Below, in pieces: positions 35,188 to 43,858 of a DNA stretch of 64,000 bases. A program made the position numbers and the translations under genes. This DNA is from DATAES01 sp963802415 (GTDB lineage: Bacteria; Actinomycetota; Acidimicrobiia; Acidimicrobiales; JACDCH01). Numbering within the stretch: position 1 is the first letter of the stretch; each line of letters opens with the position of its first letter. The stretch lies in NCBI GenBank assembly GCA_963802415.1, contig CAWDIH010000001.1, positions 2,852,001-2,916,000 on the forward strand, in the 5' to 3' direction. The notes under the pieces were generated by a model, which was not told the DNA's origin, searched no databases, and worked only from the letters and a program-made list of their open reading frames with translations.

Positions 35188-36861
35188 TCATGGATCGCGT
35201 CCGGGTGGCGGGTGGGCTTCCACCGCGGTGGTCGACCCTGGCGGCGTCGTGGGGACGCCGCGGGTGAAGATCAGCGCGATGAGCGCAAGGATCGCGAGCA
35301 CTGAGAGCGACTTGCGCAGTCCGTCGAGGCGCGCCGTGGCGTTCTCGTCGACGATCGCGTCGGTGGCAGCGGCGGAGACTCCGGTGCGTTCGAGAGCCGC
35401 TTTGAGGTCGGCGTCGGACACGAACGGAACACCACCGGCGAGCTCGACGGTGGCGTACGTGGTGACCTCGTCCGGCACGTCTGGGTTTTGCTGGATGCCG
35501 GTCAGGAACGACGCCGTCAGCGCCGAGATGAGGACGGCACCCGCCAGGGCAGTTCCGATCGAGGCGCCAAGGTTGGTGACGGTGTTCTGCAGCCCGCCGA
35601 CCTCGGCGCTTTGCTCATCGGGGACCGAAGACACGGTGACGGCGCCGAGTTGCGACGCAAGCGCACCAACACCCAGACCGGCGAGCAGCATGGGCCATGT
35701 CACGATCTCCGGACCAGCCCCGGCGTCGAGAGCAGCGACCATGACGACGATGCCGGCGAACAGCGCCAACATGCCGAACTGCACCACCCGCCGCGGCGAC
35801 GCCTGAGGGAGCACCTTGGGGATCCCTGCGGCGGCCAACAGGAGTGTGACCGACAGCGGCAACAGGCGCACGCCGGTGGCGACAGCTGATAGTCCCAGGG
35901 CCACAGACAAGAACAGCGGCACTGCGAAGAACAGCCCGGCCTGCAGCAAGTACTGGAAGAAGAACGCGGTGAGCCCGCCGCGCAGTGTTGGATTGGTGAG
36001 GATCGCTGGGTCGACAAGCGGCTCGGCGCCTCGGGCGAGCATCCGGTTCTCCCAGCCCAGGAACATCCACAGCACCACGCCGCCCGCCAGGATCAGCCAG
36101 ATCGCCGGTGACAGCCCGAGCCACTCGGGCGCCGACGGCTTGGGCTCGATGAATCCCCATTCTCCCGAGCGCAGGATCGCGAACACGATCAGCCCGAGGC
36201 CGAGCGCCGACAGGCCGGTCCCGACGAAGTCGAGCCGCACCCCGCCCACGGGCGCAGCGTCCTCCATACGCCGACCGAACGCCAAGATCGCAATCACCAT
36301 GAGGACCTCGCCGGCGAACACCAGGCGCCACGACAGGTACGTCGTGAACAGGCCCCCGATGAGTGGTCCGGCGGCGACGGCGATCGCACCGGCCGACGCC
36401 ACCAGTCCGTAAGCGCGCGGCCGCTCAACGCGGGAGAAGTTCGAGGCGACGAGGGCGACGATGGCGGGCAGGATCAACGCCGCGCCGATACCCTCGAGGA
36501 CCGACCAGCCGACGATCAGCACCGCCAGGTTCGGCGCGATCGACGTGACGAAGGATCCCGTGCCGTAGATCGCACAACCGATCGCGAAAGCACGTTTGCG
36601 GCCGACGATCGCTCCGATCTTGCCGCCGGTGATCATCAGCGATGCCATCACCAGCGTGTACAGGGTGATCGCGGTCTGAATCCCGGTGACCGTTGTGCCG
36701 ACGTCCTTGGCGACCGTCGCGATCGACACGTTCATCACCGAGCTGTCGAGCGTCATCAGGAACTGGCCCGAGGCCAACGTCAACAAGACGACGCCCGCCG
36801 CCTTGGCGTCGCGTCCCGCCGTCACCTCCTCTCGATGTCCGCCGATGCCGTCCGGTCCCAC
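35188..36861 (-). CDS. MFS transporter, DHA2 (14-helix) drug-exporter type
   Basis: 557 residues with about 14 membrane helices. LMTLDSSVMNVSIATVAKDV is the typical DHA2 first helix, GGKIGAIVGRKRAF the A-like motif of the helix 2-3 loop, and LVASAGAIAVAAGPLIGGLF the antiporter motif C in helix 5. The family exports drugs or metabolites with protons. A large loop near residues 455-500 (QQNPDVPDEVTTYATVEL...) precedes the last helix. Start GTG 36861 is uncertain; GTG 36825 follows GAGAGGAG but too closely. No adjacent regulator is obvious. Confidence 0.88.
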   Translation of the reverse strand: MGPDGIGGHREEVTAGRDAKAAGVVLLTLASGQFLMTLDSSVMNVSIATVAKDVGTTVTGIQTAITLYTLVMASLMITGGKIGAIVGRKRAFAIGCAIYGTGSFVTSIAPNLAVLIVGWSVLEGIGAALILPAIVALVASNFSRVERPRAYGLVASAGAIAVAAGPLIGGLFTTYLSWRLVFAGEVLMVIAILAFGRRMEDAAPVGGVRLDFVGTGLSALGLGLIVFAILRSGEWGFIEPKPSAPEWLGLSPAIWLILAGGVVLWMFLGWENRMLARGAEPLVDPAILTNPTLRGGLTAFFFQYLLQAGLFFAVPLFLSVALGLSAVATGVRLLPLSVTLLLAAAGIPKVLPQASPRRVVQFGMLALFAGIVVMVAALDAGAGPEIVTWPMLLAGLGVGALASQLGAVTVSSVPDEQSAEVGGLQNTVTNLGASIGTALAGAVLISALTASFLTGIQQNPDVPDEVTTYATVELAGGVPFVSDADLKAALERTGVSAAATDAIVDENATARLDGLRKSLSVLAILALIALIFTRGVPTTPPGSTTAVEAHPPPGRDP

Positions 36862-36919
36862 AGCTGCTGAACGTAGTGGTCATGCTTCAAGCACGGTGCG
36901 CTGCGGGTTGGCAGCCGGT

Positions 36920-37294
36920 TCAGTCGACGAGGTGTGCTCCGGCGCCTACGTCGTACGCCTCGTGCACCCAGCTCGCGAACTGCTCGTCAAGTTGCGTCGT
37001 GCGGCTGACCCGGAACTGATGCACATAGAGCCGCCTGGTGTATGGAGAGCTGCGGAGGATCCTCGGGTCTCGGACGCGATGTTGGAGGTCGAGGAACCCA
37101 TCGAGTGTTCGGGGCTTGGGTTTCGCTCCCGCGAACCCTCGTCGAGTGCCTTTCAAGCTGATGGCAGTCTTGGTCACGGTGTAGGTGAACGGACCGCACG
37201 CCTCCACCAGGTCGATGAATCGGCGGTAGAGGTCGCGCACCAGGTCTGGCTTGCCCGTGAGGCGTCGCTCGATGGTCCAGTGGTCAAGGTCCAC
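36920..37294 (-). CDS. DUF5655 domain-containing protein
   Basis: 124 residues from GTG 37294. HWTIERRLTGKPDLVRDLYR, then FTYTVTKTAISLKGTRRGFA and RLYVHQFRVSRTTQLDEQFA, follow the DUF5655 pattern, a small family of unknown role. The codon GTG is preceded by a TANNNT-N6 arrangement on its strand. It is divergent from the WhiB gene. Confidence 0.75.
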   Translation of the reverse strand: MDLDHWTIERRLTGKPDLVRDLYRRFIDLVEACGPFTYTVTKTAISLKGTRRGFAGAKPKPRTLDGFLDLQHRVRDPRILRSSPYTRRLYVHQFRVSRTTQLDEQFASWVHEAYDVGAGAHLVD

Positions 37295-37306
37295 GGCTCG
37301 AAGCTA
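37295..37306 (-). promoter_or_regulatory. Leaderless-type -10 element for DUF5655 gene
   Basis: On the minus strand TAGCTT (37306-37301), CGAGCC, then GTG 37294. No Shine-Dalgarno sequence. Confidence 0.5.
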
Positions 37307-37433
37307 AGGCCAGCCGGCTCTGAACAGCCGCGAACGACGTAGCCACGGAGGCGTGTTTGAACCGCGGTCTGAACGGGAAGGCACCTCGCACACCGAGCCG
37401 GATCTGTCCGTCCCGCTTCTCCTCGAGGGTCTG

Positions 37434-37688
37434 ATGTCGGGATTCGATCTGTCGAAAGGCCATCCGTCCCTCAACCGGGCATGGGTCAAGCGCGCCGCGT
37501 GTCTTGATCATCCGGAGTTGGACTGGTTCAGCCGCACTGAGCGAATGAAGAATGCGGTCCGCGCCGTGTGCGCTCGGTGCGACGTCCGCAGCGAATGTCT
37601 CACCTTCGCGATCGAGAACGACGAGCTCGGGATCTGGGCCGGCCTCGATCAGCGAGAACGGCGACAAGTCAAGTGCGAGGTGGCGTGA
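37434..37688 (+). CDS. WhiB family iron-sulfur transcriptional regulator
   Basis: 84 residues from ATG 37434. The four cluster cysteines are present: one in KRAACLDHP and three in AVCARCDVRSECLTFA. The GIWAG turn (ELGIWAGLDQRERRQ) follows and marks the family. WhiB proteins hold a 4Fe-4S cluster and work with sigma factors in actinobacteria. The subclass is not assigned. The next gene is a convergent TetR regulator. Confidence 0.93.
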   Translation: MSGFDLSKGHPSLNRAWVKRAACLDHPELDWFSRTERMKNAVRAVCARCDVRSECLTFAIENDELGIWAGLDQRERRQVKCEVA

Positions 37689-37748
37689 ATGCGAGCGCTC
37701 GTGGCTGATGGGACGGCTTGGCGGAGCGGCGTGTTCTCGTAGATGCTT

Positions 37749-38335
37749 TCAGCCGGGCTTGAACGTGAGCTTGCGTGTGATGTCGAGCAGGTCGTCGCGG
37801 AGAGTGTCGTTGTCGAGGTCAGCCACGAACGGGTGTGCGACGGCTCCGATCGCGGCAGACAGGACCGCCGCGCGCGTACGCGGGCGTGGTGGCGGACATC
37901 GTCACCGAGCAGGACGGCGAAGATCCGCGCAAAGAGGGCTCGGGCGAGTTCGTCCTCCTCGATCAGCCGGAACAGGACCGGGTCGCGCTGCAGGGTGCTG
38001 AGGGCGCGACGGTTGCCGACCACGGTCTCGATGACGCGGACGAGGAGGGTCTCCCGCGAATGCACCGTTGCGCCGGTGCGTTGGGCCTCGTCGAGCGCCG
38101 ACTCGAGCGGCTGGAGCTGCACTTCGAGGACGGCGAGCACGATCGCGTCCTTCGTTCCGAACTGGTGGTAGATCGCGGCCTTCGTGACGCCGACGGCGTC
38201 GGCGATCATCTGGAACGAGGTCCCGCTGACGCCGTGGTCGGCAAAGAGCTCGAGGGCCGCGTCGACGGTGTGCCGTTGGGCAGGGCTGTAGCGGGCGGCT
38301 CGCTCCCGGAGACTCCTGGGCGGGTCGGCTCGCAT
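37749..38335 (-). CDS. TetR family transcriptional regulator, one frameshift
   Basis: About 195 residues from ATG 38335. Helix-turn-helix: TVDAALELFADHGVSGTSFQ then MIADAVGVTKAAIYHQFGTK. After a break near 37870 the frame continues AVLSAAIGAVAHPFVADLDN and ends TRKLTFKPG. The break is in a run GCGCGCG, where two bases gained or one lost explains it. Divergent from the DUF6125 gene with two palindromes in the 85-base gap, so it is very likely the local repressor and self-repressor. Confidence 0.82.
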
Positions 38336-38354
38336 CGCGCCACACAGGGTACCG

Positions 38355-38366
38355 AGACGATCGTCT
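38355..38366. promoter_or_regulatory. TetR operator 1 (AGACGATCGTCT)
   Basis: Perfect 12-base palindrome in the gap between divergent tetR and the DUF6125 gene. Its arms match operator 2. Confidence 0.7.
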
Positions 38367-38375
38367 AGCCTCCGC

Positions 38376-38391
38376 CTAGACGATTGTCTAG
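38376..38391. promoter_or_regulatory. TetR operator 2 (CTAGAC-GATT-GTCTAG)
   Basis: 16-base inverted repeat, 30 bases before the DUF6125 start. The centre-to-centre distance from operator 1 is about 23 bases, so two dimers could bind on similar faces of the helix. Confidence 0.72.
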
Positions 38392-38420
38392 TCTGCGTCA
38401 GCTCGCGAGGAGGGGATCTC

Positions 38421-39557
38421 ATGGCCGAGGCTTCGACCGATCAGCAGCTCGACGGGTTCCTGGAGCTGCGCAAGCCCGGTGCCCATCTGCAGGACGAGGT
38501 TGTCGCCGACGACTTCGTGCTCATGTTGGGCGTCGACCTGACGAACTTCCCGAAGTTCGCTCGGGTCGACGACGACGTCACCTACGCCAGGGACACGAGC
38601 GACGTCCGCCAGCAACTCGACGTCGATTCCGGCGCCGAGCTCGCTGACTACAGCGGGCCGTACCGGGCAGAGCTACGCCTCACCGACTTCTCGACAGAGG
38701 CGCTGGCGACGAAGTTCCTTCCGTGGAGCGAGAAGTACATGCTGCTCTGCGTGGACGGATGGGCCGCGGAGGTGTCGAAGCGGTACGGCGCCGACGTGAT
38801 GGCCGAGATCGAGTGGGCCGCGTGGAGCGATCAGGTGGCACCCGAGCTGCAGCGCATGAAGGACGAGTTCCTGCCTGCGGCCATCGAGTACGAGGACCCA
38901 AACCAGCACGTGTCCGAGGACGAGCGGACCCGAACGCGCGTGACGTACACCGGGCTGTTCACTCCGTCGCCGAAGGCCGTCGACTTGTCGAAGGAGCAGC
39001 TGGTGACGTGGTTGCTCGGCAGCCACGAGTACCTGTTGCAGTGCATCGAGGCATGGGCGACGCAGCTCACCGTCCGCTACGGCCTCGACAGCATGTTCGA
39101 CATCCAATACACGCTCTGGGGCGACACGGTCCTGCCCGGCGTCAAGAAGCTCAAGGCCGAGTACCTCGGTATCACGGGCGACACCGTCGAGGACTGGATG
39201 AAGGACCTGCAGACGGACGCAACCGCACTACCCGGCAAGGCGTTCGACCTCTCGTTCGAGATGCCTGAACCCGACGTCGGCATCATGACCTTCAACCGGT
39301 GCGTCGCGGTCGACCAGTGGGAGGGGATGGGCCGTCCCGACATCCTCGAGAAGAACTGCCACTCGACCTGCCCGAAGTCGATGATCGTCACGACGAAGAT
39401 GTACAACCCGAACATGAAGGTGGAGATCCTCGCGATCCCACCTCGCAGGGATCCGGGCGACGTGTGCTGCAAGTGGCGGTTCAGCATGCGCGACGAGGAC
39501 GATCCCGAGTACGTGCCGGTGTCGCTCACGCAGAAGCCCGACCTGCACAGTTTGTGA
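38421..39557 (+). CDS. DUF6125-type protein with internal duplication and C-terminal cysteine domain
   Basis: 378 residues from ATG 38421 with GAGGAGGGG upstream. Two similar segments are visible: YRAELRLTDFSTEALATKFL...VDGWAAEVSKRYGADVMAEI (about residues 80-155) and TYTGLFTPSPKAVDLSKEQL...IEAWATQLTVRYGLDSMFDI (about 175-250). Each matches the DUF6125 pattern. A third part has cysteines in FNRCVAVDQWEG, KNCHSTCPKSM and GDVCCKWRF, like ATC-hydrolase-type relatives. No signal peptide. Under a TetR with two operators, so probably inducible. Reaction unknown. Confidence 0.65.
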   Translation: MAEASTDQQLDGFLELRKPGAHLQDEVVADDFVLMLGVDLTNFPKFARVDDDVTYARDTSDVRQQLDVDSGAELADYSGPYRAELRLTDFSTEALATKFLPWSEKYMLLCVDGWAAEVSKRYGADVMAEIEWAAWSDQVAPELQRMKDEFLPAAIEYEDPNQHVSEDERTRTRVTYTGLFTPSPKAVDLSKEQLVTWLLGSHEYLLQCIEAWATQLTVRYGLDSMFDIQYTLWGDTVLPGVKKLKAEYLGITGDTVEDWMKDLQTDATALPGKAFDLSFEMPEPDVGIMTFNRCVAVDQWEGMGRPDILEKNCHSTCPKSMIVTTKMYNPNMKVEILAIPPRRDPGDVCCKWRFSMRDEDDPEYVPVSLTQKPDLHSL

Positions 39558-39606
39558 ACTGCTAACGTCCGGGGGGGCCGGGCACAGGGTCATAGGGGGG
39601 TGCGAG

Positions 39607-40317
39607 ATGATCTGCGCCAAATCGCGTCGTTTTGTGTTCGTCGCCGTGGCTGCTGCGGGGATGATGCTGCTGAGTGGGTGTGAACTCGCCAGCTGGTTGC
39701 CCGGTACGCCTCGTCCGTCATGGTGCGATCCGACTAGCACGGCCGTGAACGATGGGCACACCGCACGGTTCTCCCAGATCTACACCACGCCCAAGGGCCC
39801 CTTGTCGCAGAGCGACTGCTTCTGGACTGCGAACTACATCCAGCAGGCTGCCGATTTCGTCGCGCGATATCCAACTGTCGCGGCCGTGCAGGCCGCAGGC
39901 TGGGTCCAGGCGACGGTGTTCACGCCCGGACAGGGCGCCCACTTCGTCGACCCGAACCGGTTGACGGGTCCGTTCGATCCGAAGCGCCCCAACTTCCTCA
40001 TGTACAACGGGACGGCACCGACAGCAAACCTCGTCGGGATGATGTTCCTCGTCGACACGGGCGGCAGTCCGACGACGACGACGCCGCCCGCCGGCTTCCC
40101 TGGAGCCAACGACCACTGGCACAACCACAATCCGCTCTGTGTCAACAACGGTGTCGTCGTCGGCGAGGTCCCCCCAATGAGCACCGCCCAGTGCACGGGC
40201 CTCGGCGGTACCGTCACCGACCTCTCGAGCCAGTGGATGGTGCACGTGTGGATGCCGGTCTATGCCGGCTGGCAGGCCACCGACATCTTCAACGTCACCC
40301 ATCCATCGCTCTTCTGA
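39607..40317 (+). CDS. Secreted lipoprotein with WHxHxxxC domain
   Basis: 236 residues from ATG 39607, preceded by a G-rich ribosome site. The signal ends in a lipobox (MMLLSGC), so Cys24 should be lipidated. The mature part has paired motifs AAGWVQATVFTPGQGAHFVD, then DHWHNHNPLCVNNG and QWMVHVWMPVY. The next gene's C-terminal domain has the same order (GYQSL...HFV, WHDHDNMCF, MLHVWI). The His and Cys pattern suggests a metal site outside the membrane. No known family name is recognised. Its stop overlaps the next start (TGATG), so the two are made together. Confidence 0.7.
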   Translation: MICAKSRRFVFVAVAAAGMMLLSGCELASWLPGTPRPSWCDPTSTAVNDGHTARFSQIYTTPKGPLSQSDCFWTANYIQQAADFVARYPTVAAVQAAGWVQATVFTPGQGAHFVDPNRLTGPFDPKRPNFLMYNGTAPTANLVGMMFLVDTGGSPTTTTPPAGFPGANDHWHNHNPLCVNNGVVVGEVPPMSTAQCTGLGGTVTDLSSQWMVHVWMPVYAGWQATDIFNVTHPSLF

Positions 40318-41732
40318 TGTCGATGACCGAGACCAGCGCACCGCGACCCATTGGGGTGCTCCGTGATGCGCGGCCGGCCGTGGTCGTTGCCGCGGTGGGG
40401 TCGGCCGCGGCGGGACTCGTGCACGCTGCAGCCGCGGGCAACCACCAAGGCGATTCGCTGCTCGTGTGGATGTTCAGCGTGTGTGCCGCAGCCCAACTCG
40501 GATGGGGCTGGGCCGCCTCGGTTGCCCCACGCCCTCGACGATCCCTTCTCCTCACTGGCCTCGTCATCAACGGGGGAGCGCTCCTCGTGTGGGCCGCGTC
40601 CCGCACGGTCGGCATCGGGTTCATCGACTCGCTCAAGGTCCGCGAAGAGGTGGGAACGCAGGACCTCACGGCGGCGCTGTTCGCGGCGGTGAGCGTGGCG
40701 GCCATCGTGTGCATCCTCGTACGTCCCGCCGTTAATTCGGCGCTCGCTCCGGGGTGGCCCGCAGCGCTCGCGGTGTGCGCGTTTCTACTCGTGCTCCCGG
40801 CGTTGGCCGCCGGGCACGAGCACGCCGGTGGAGCCCACGATCACTTGGCCGCAGGCGCGAGCCACGGCCACACCGACACGGAAGCGGAGGACCACGGCCA
40901 CAGCGAGGCGGCCGCAGGCGAGGAGCACGATCACGTTGCAACGAGCGCTACGACAGAGGATGGGCACGGCCACGCTGCGACGACCGGCGGAACAGCACCG
41001 GACGGCCACGACCACACTGCGACTGCGGCATCATCGGACGGGCACGACCACAACAGCGGCTCGGCGGCAGCCCCGGACGGCCACGAACACTCGAGCGACC
41101 CCACCACTGGGACCACCGCGCCGCACGATCATCCGCCGACCACCTCGACGCCGCCCCACAACCACGATCCGGGTCCGGGTCCGGATCCGGGACCACCGAT
41201 CATATCGCTCGACGATCCTCGCCTCACGCCCGAGCAGGTGCAAGCTGCGGTCACGCTCATCGTCGCCACGATGAACGGTGTGCCAGGGAGCCTCACCGAA
41301 GCCGACGTACTCGGTGCCGGCTATCAATCCCTCGGAGACGGTGGACATCCGGGCGAGTACGAGCACTTCGTGAAGTGGGCATACATGTCCGACAGCTACG
41401 AGCTCGACGCGGGACACGTCGAATCCATCGTGATGAAGATGAACGCCGACGGCACGAAGCGGGTGGTCGCGGGGATGTACTCGCTGACGTTCGGCGACAC
41501 GATGGCGGATGCGCCCAACATCGCAGGCGGCCTCACGATCTGGCACGACCACGACAACATGTGCTTCGCCGGTGGGCAATTCGTCGGCTTGGCGATCTCA
41601 GGGGTGTGTCCCGCCGGGACCCTGCGCGACACGCCACCGATGCTCCATGTGTGGATCGAAGAGAACCCGTGCGGACCGTTCGGCGTGATCGACAATCAAC
41701 CCCACGAGTGCATCGGGGGTCACACCCACTGA
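40317..41732 (+). CDS. Membrane protein with histidine-rich linker and WHxHxxxC domain
   Basis: 471 residues. About five membrane helices fill residues 15-160 (VVVAAVGSAAAGLVHAAAAG first). A linker of about 120 residues follows with eleven HxH motifs in units like DGHDH and DGHEH. The final 170 residues form an outer domain: AGYQSLGDGGHPGEYEHFVK, then WHDHDNMCFAGG and PMLHVWIEENPC, ending ECIGGHTH. That domain is related to the preceding lipoprotein. Histidine-rich linkers of this kind bind Zn, Cu or Ni. Metal sensing or buffering at the cell surface is my inference. The 3' end overlaps a convergent gene by 13 bases. Confidence 0.7.
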   Translation: MSMTETSAPRPIGVLRDARPAVVVAAVGSAAAGLVHAAAAGNHQGDSLLVWMFSVCAAAQLGWGWAASVAPRPRRSLLLTGLVINGGALLVWAASRTVGIGFIDSLKVREEVGTQDLTAALFAAVSVAAIVCILVRPAVNSALAPGWPAALAVCAFLLVLPALAAGHEHAGGAHDHLAAGASHGHTDTEAEDHGHSEAAAGEEHDHVATSATTEDGHGHAATTGGTAPDGHDHTATAASSDGHDHNSGSAAAPDGHEHSSDPTTGTTAPHDHPPTTSTPPHNHDPGPGPDPGPPIISLDDPRLTPEQVQAAVTLIVATMNGVPGSLTEADVLGAGYQSLGDGGHPGEYEHFVKWAYMSDSYELDAGHVESIVMKMNADGTKRVVAGMYSLTFGDTMADAPNIAGGLTIWHDHDNMCFAGGQFVGLAISGVCPAGTLRDTPPMLHVWIEENPCGPFGVIDNQPHECIGGHTH

Positions 41733-42760
41733 ACAACTTGGCGTAGCAGCTCGCCTGCGTTCCCTTGCCACTCAATGAGGACCTCCACGACGTTGAAGCC
41801 GAGCGCGTCGTTGATGGCAAGCATCGGCTTGTTGGAGAAGGCGTTTCCGGTACGGACACCGTCCACGTCCGGGCGTTGCTCGCGGATTCGCATGAGCATG
41901 GCGGCCTTTGCCCACTTGGCGAGGCCGAGGCCGCGGTGAGCGGGGTCGATCGCAGTGTTCTGTTGAAGAGCCAGTGTCGGTTGCCAAGGCTCGAACGTGA
42001 CCTCGGTACCACCGACGCAGTTGCCGCCGGGTTCGCGTACGAAGATCGTCCATCGTTGTCGACCGGCTTCGACAAGTGCTCGGTCGAGGTCGGCCACGTG
42101 TTGTGCGTCCAAGACGACATCGCCGAGGTCCAAGTCGTCCCTGGGGGCTGTCTGCATGATGTGGTGGAACAAGACGGCGTTGTCGATCAGACTCGCCGGG
42201 ATCGGCCCCTCCCAGAACTGCAGGTTGTAGCCCGCCGCTCGCCGCGGACCCTCATCGATCCACGACCGAACCATCTCCCAGTCGACTGAGCTCAGGTGCA
42301 GTTCGCTGGCTCGGTTGACTCGGGCGACTCTCGCGCCGACGCGCCGCGAGAACGCTTCGCCAGCGGGGATGCTGTCGTACGTCGTCCACACCAGCGTCCG
42401 ACGATCGTCGTGCGCCGCCTGCTCGAGAATGACGCGGCCGAGGAGCCAACCGATCCCGCGCGTCCGCCACGGCCGGCGGACGTAGACGTAGCACTCCATG
42501 ACGAGAGGATCACCCGCGGCATTCGACCAGCACGCGCAGCACCCGGCCGGGACTCCGTCGCTGCTCTCGGCGAGCCATGTGTGGTCGTCGAACTGGGACG
42601 GCAGATTGCGAGCGAAGGCCTTGTACGACTCCAACGGCTGCGGGACGCCGCCGGCTCGACGCTCCGATTGGATTTCCGACTCGACCGTGTGCAGTGCTCC
42701 GAGCTCGGCGTCCGTTCCGAACCGGAAGCCAACCCGACGAACCGTCGCGCCGAGCGTCAT
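41720..42760 (-). CDS. Tandem GNAT acetyltransferase
   Basis: 346 residues from ATG 42760. Two GNAT halves: the first with ECYVYVRRPWRTRGIGWLLG (acetyl-CoA loop R-x-x-G-x-G/A), the second with NTAIDPAHRGLGLAKWAKAA and ending GNAFSNKPMLAINDALGFNV. This double-GNAT plan is shared with mycothiol synthase-like and other actinobacterial acetyltransferases, but the substrate is unknown. The start overlaps the stop of a 56-residue gene (ATGA), so they are coupled. Confidence 0.82.
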   Translation of the reverse strand: MTLGATVRRVGFRFGTDAELGALHTVESEIQSERRAGGVPQPLESYKAFARNLPSQFDDHTWLAESSDGVPAGCCACWSNAAGDPLVMECYVYVRRPWRTRGIGWLLGRVILEQAAHDDRRTLVWTTYDSIPAGEAFSRRVGARVARVNRASELHLSSVDWEMVRSWIDEGPRRAAGYNLQFWEGPIPASLIDNAVLFHHIMQTAPRDDLDLGDVVLDAQHVADLDRALVEAGRQRWTIFVREPGGNCVGGTEVTFEPWQPTLALQQNTAIDPAHRGLGLAKWAKAAMLMRIREQRPDVDGVRTGNAFSNKPMLAINDALGFNVVEVLIEWQGNAGELLRQVVQWV

Positions 42761-42927
42761 CCGGTCGTTGCCACGAACTCGTACGTCCACTTACCGACCG
42801 GTCCATCGTCCACCAACACGTACATGCCGCCGCGCTCCTCGATCTCGAGCGGTGGCGGGTACCGGACGAGACGGCTGTTGCACGGCCCACCCTGACAGCG
42901 AATGAGCATTCGTTCGCCCTGCTCCAT
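42757..42927 (-). CDS. Conserved-looking 56-residue protein
   Basis: ATG 42927 to TGA 42757. It reads MLIRCQGGPCNSRLVRYPPP then LEIEERGGMYVLVDDGPVGK and ends WTYEFVATTG. I recall similar very short proteins in actinobacteria but cannot name a family. Stop and start overlap with the acetyltransferase (ATGA) supports real translation. Two cysteines could bind a metal or form a disulfide. Confidence 0.65.
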   Translation of the reverse strand: MEQGERMLIRCQGGPCNSRLVRYPPPLEIEERGGMYVLVDDGPVGKWTYEFVATTG

Positions 42928-42942
42928 TCCGTGAGTCTGCCC

Positions 42943-43734
42943 TCAGGGTCGCGCGGTCGCGAGAAGGTGAGGTCCGACACCGAGGAGGTCGGGAACGGAT
43001 TCGACGGACCGCAGCGTGTCGAGGACCAATGCGCGTTGGACGGGGTCGTCGAGCCGTGCATCGATGTCCGCGAGAGCGAAGCCAATTCCCTCCAGCGTCA
43101 CCAGCGATTCGATCTCGAGTCCTGCCTCGCCGACCTCGGTGCGTAGTTCGGCAGGCGTGTGCGTGGCACAGGTGAACGCGCCGTCGTGAGCCGGTCGCAT
43201 CCATCCGGTGCGCTCGGCCTCGTTGACGATCTCTGCGAGCTGAGGACGGTCCTCGTGCAACCGTTGAACGAGGATGCCGTCCAGTCGCGCCGCCCATCGT
43301 GAGATGGCAGCGACGTGGACGACTCCGCTTCCACGGACGATGCGGCGGGACTCTCGCAGTGCTTGGAGTCTGTCGCTGCGTTCGCGGAGGTGGTAGATCG
43401 GGCCCAGGAGCAGGACGGCGTCGACGCAGCCGTCGGGCAGGTCCAACGACCGGGCGTCGCCGACCCGCGTATCGAGCTGTGGATGCCGGGACCGAATGTG
43501 CTGGACGTGGTCTGCGACAACGTCGCGGTGAAGCACCGTATGTCCGAGGTCGATGAGCCAATCCGTGTAGCGACCCGGTCCACCGCCGATGTCGGCCACG
43601 ACCGCTGGGGCGGGTGGAAGTGTGCGTTCGATGACGTCGATCGTGCGGAGGAACTCGAGGCAGCCCACACCGTGGGCGAGTCGGTCGCGCTCTTGGCCGC
43701 GGGCGTAGTACGCGTGCAACAGGTCGTCGACCAT
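42943..43734 (-). CDS. Class I SAM-dependent methyltransferase
   Basis: 263 residues. VVADIGGGPGRYTDWLIDLG is motif I, VLHRDVVADHVQHIRSRHP motif II, CVDAVLLLGPIYHLRERSDR motif IV. YYARGQERDRLAHG near the N terminus is typical of this actinobacterial subgroup. It is 16 bases upstream of the 56-residue gene on the same strand. The methyl acceptor is unknown. Confidence 0.85.
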   Translation of the reverse strand: MVDDLLHAYYARGQERDRLAHGVGCLEFLRTIDVIERTLPPAPAVVADIGGGPGRYTDWLIDLGHTVLHRDVVADHVQHIRSRHPQLDTRVGDARSLDLPDGCVDAVLLLGPIYHLRERSDRLQALRESRRIVRGSGVVHVAAISRWAARLDGILVQRLHEDRPQLAEIVNEAERTGWMRPAHDGAFTCATHTPAELRTEVGEAGLEIESLVTLEGIGFALADIDARLDDPVQRALVLDTLRSVESVPDLLGVGPHLLATARP

Positions 43735-43845
43735 GCAGCAGAGAGTCTCACCCCACGACGGGTTTGGACCACGCGATTTCGCCGCGCCGCGGTGCGTCAG
43801 TTACTCCAAGGAACCGCAAAATCCCGATGTCACAGACGGCATCGG

Positions 43846-43858
43846 TACGGTCGTGGGC
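43846..43858 (+). promoter_or_regulatory. Leaderless-type -10 element (TACGGT-N7-GTG)
   Basis: TACGGT at 43846-43851, seven bases, then GTG 43859 of the P-loop kinase gene. This spacing decides the start over GTG 43853. Confidence 0.4.
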
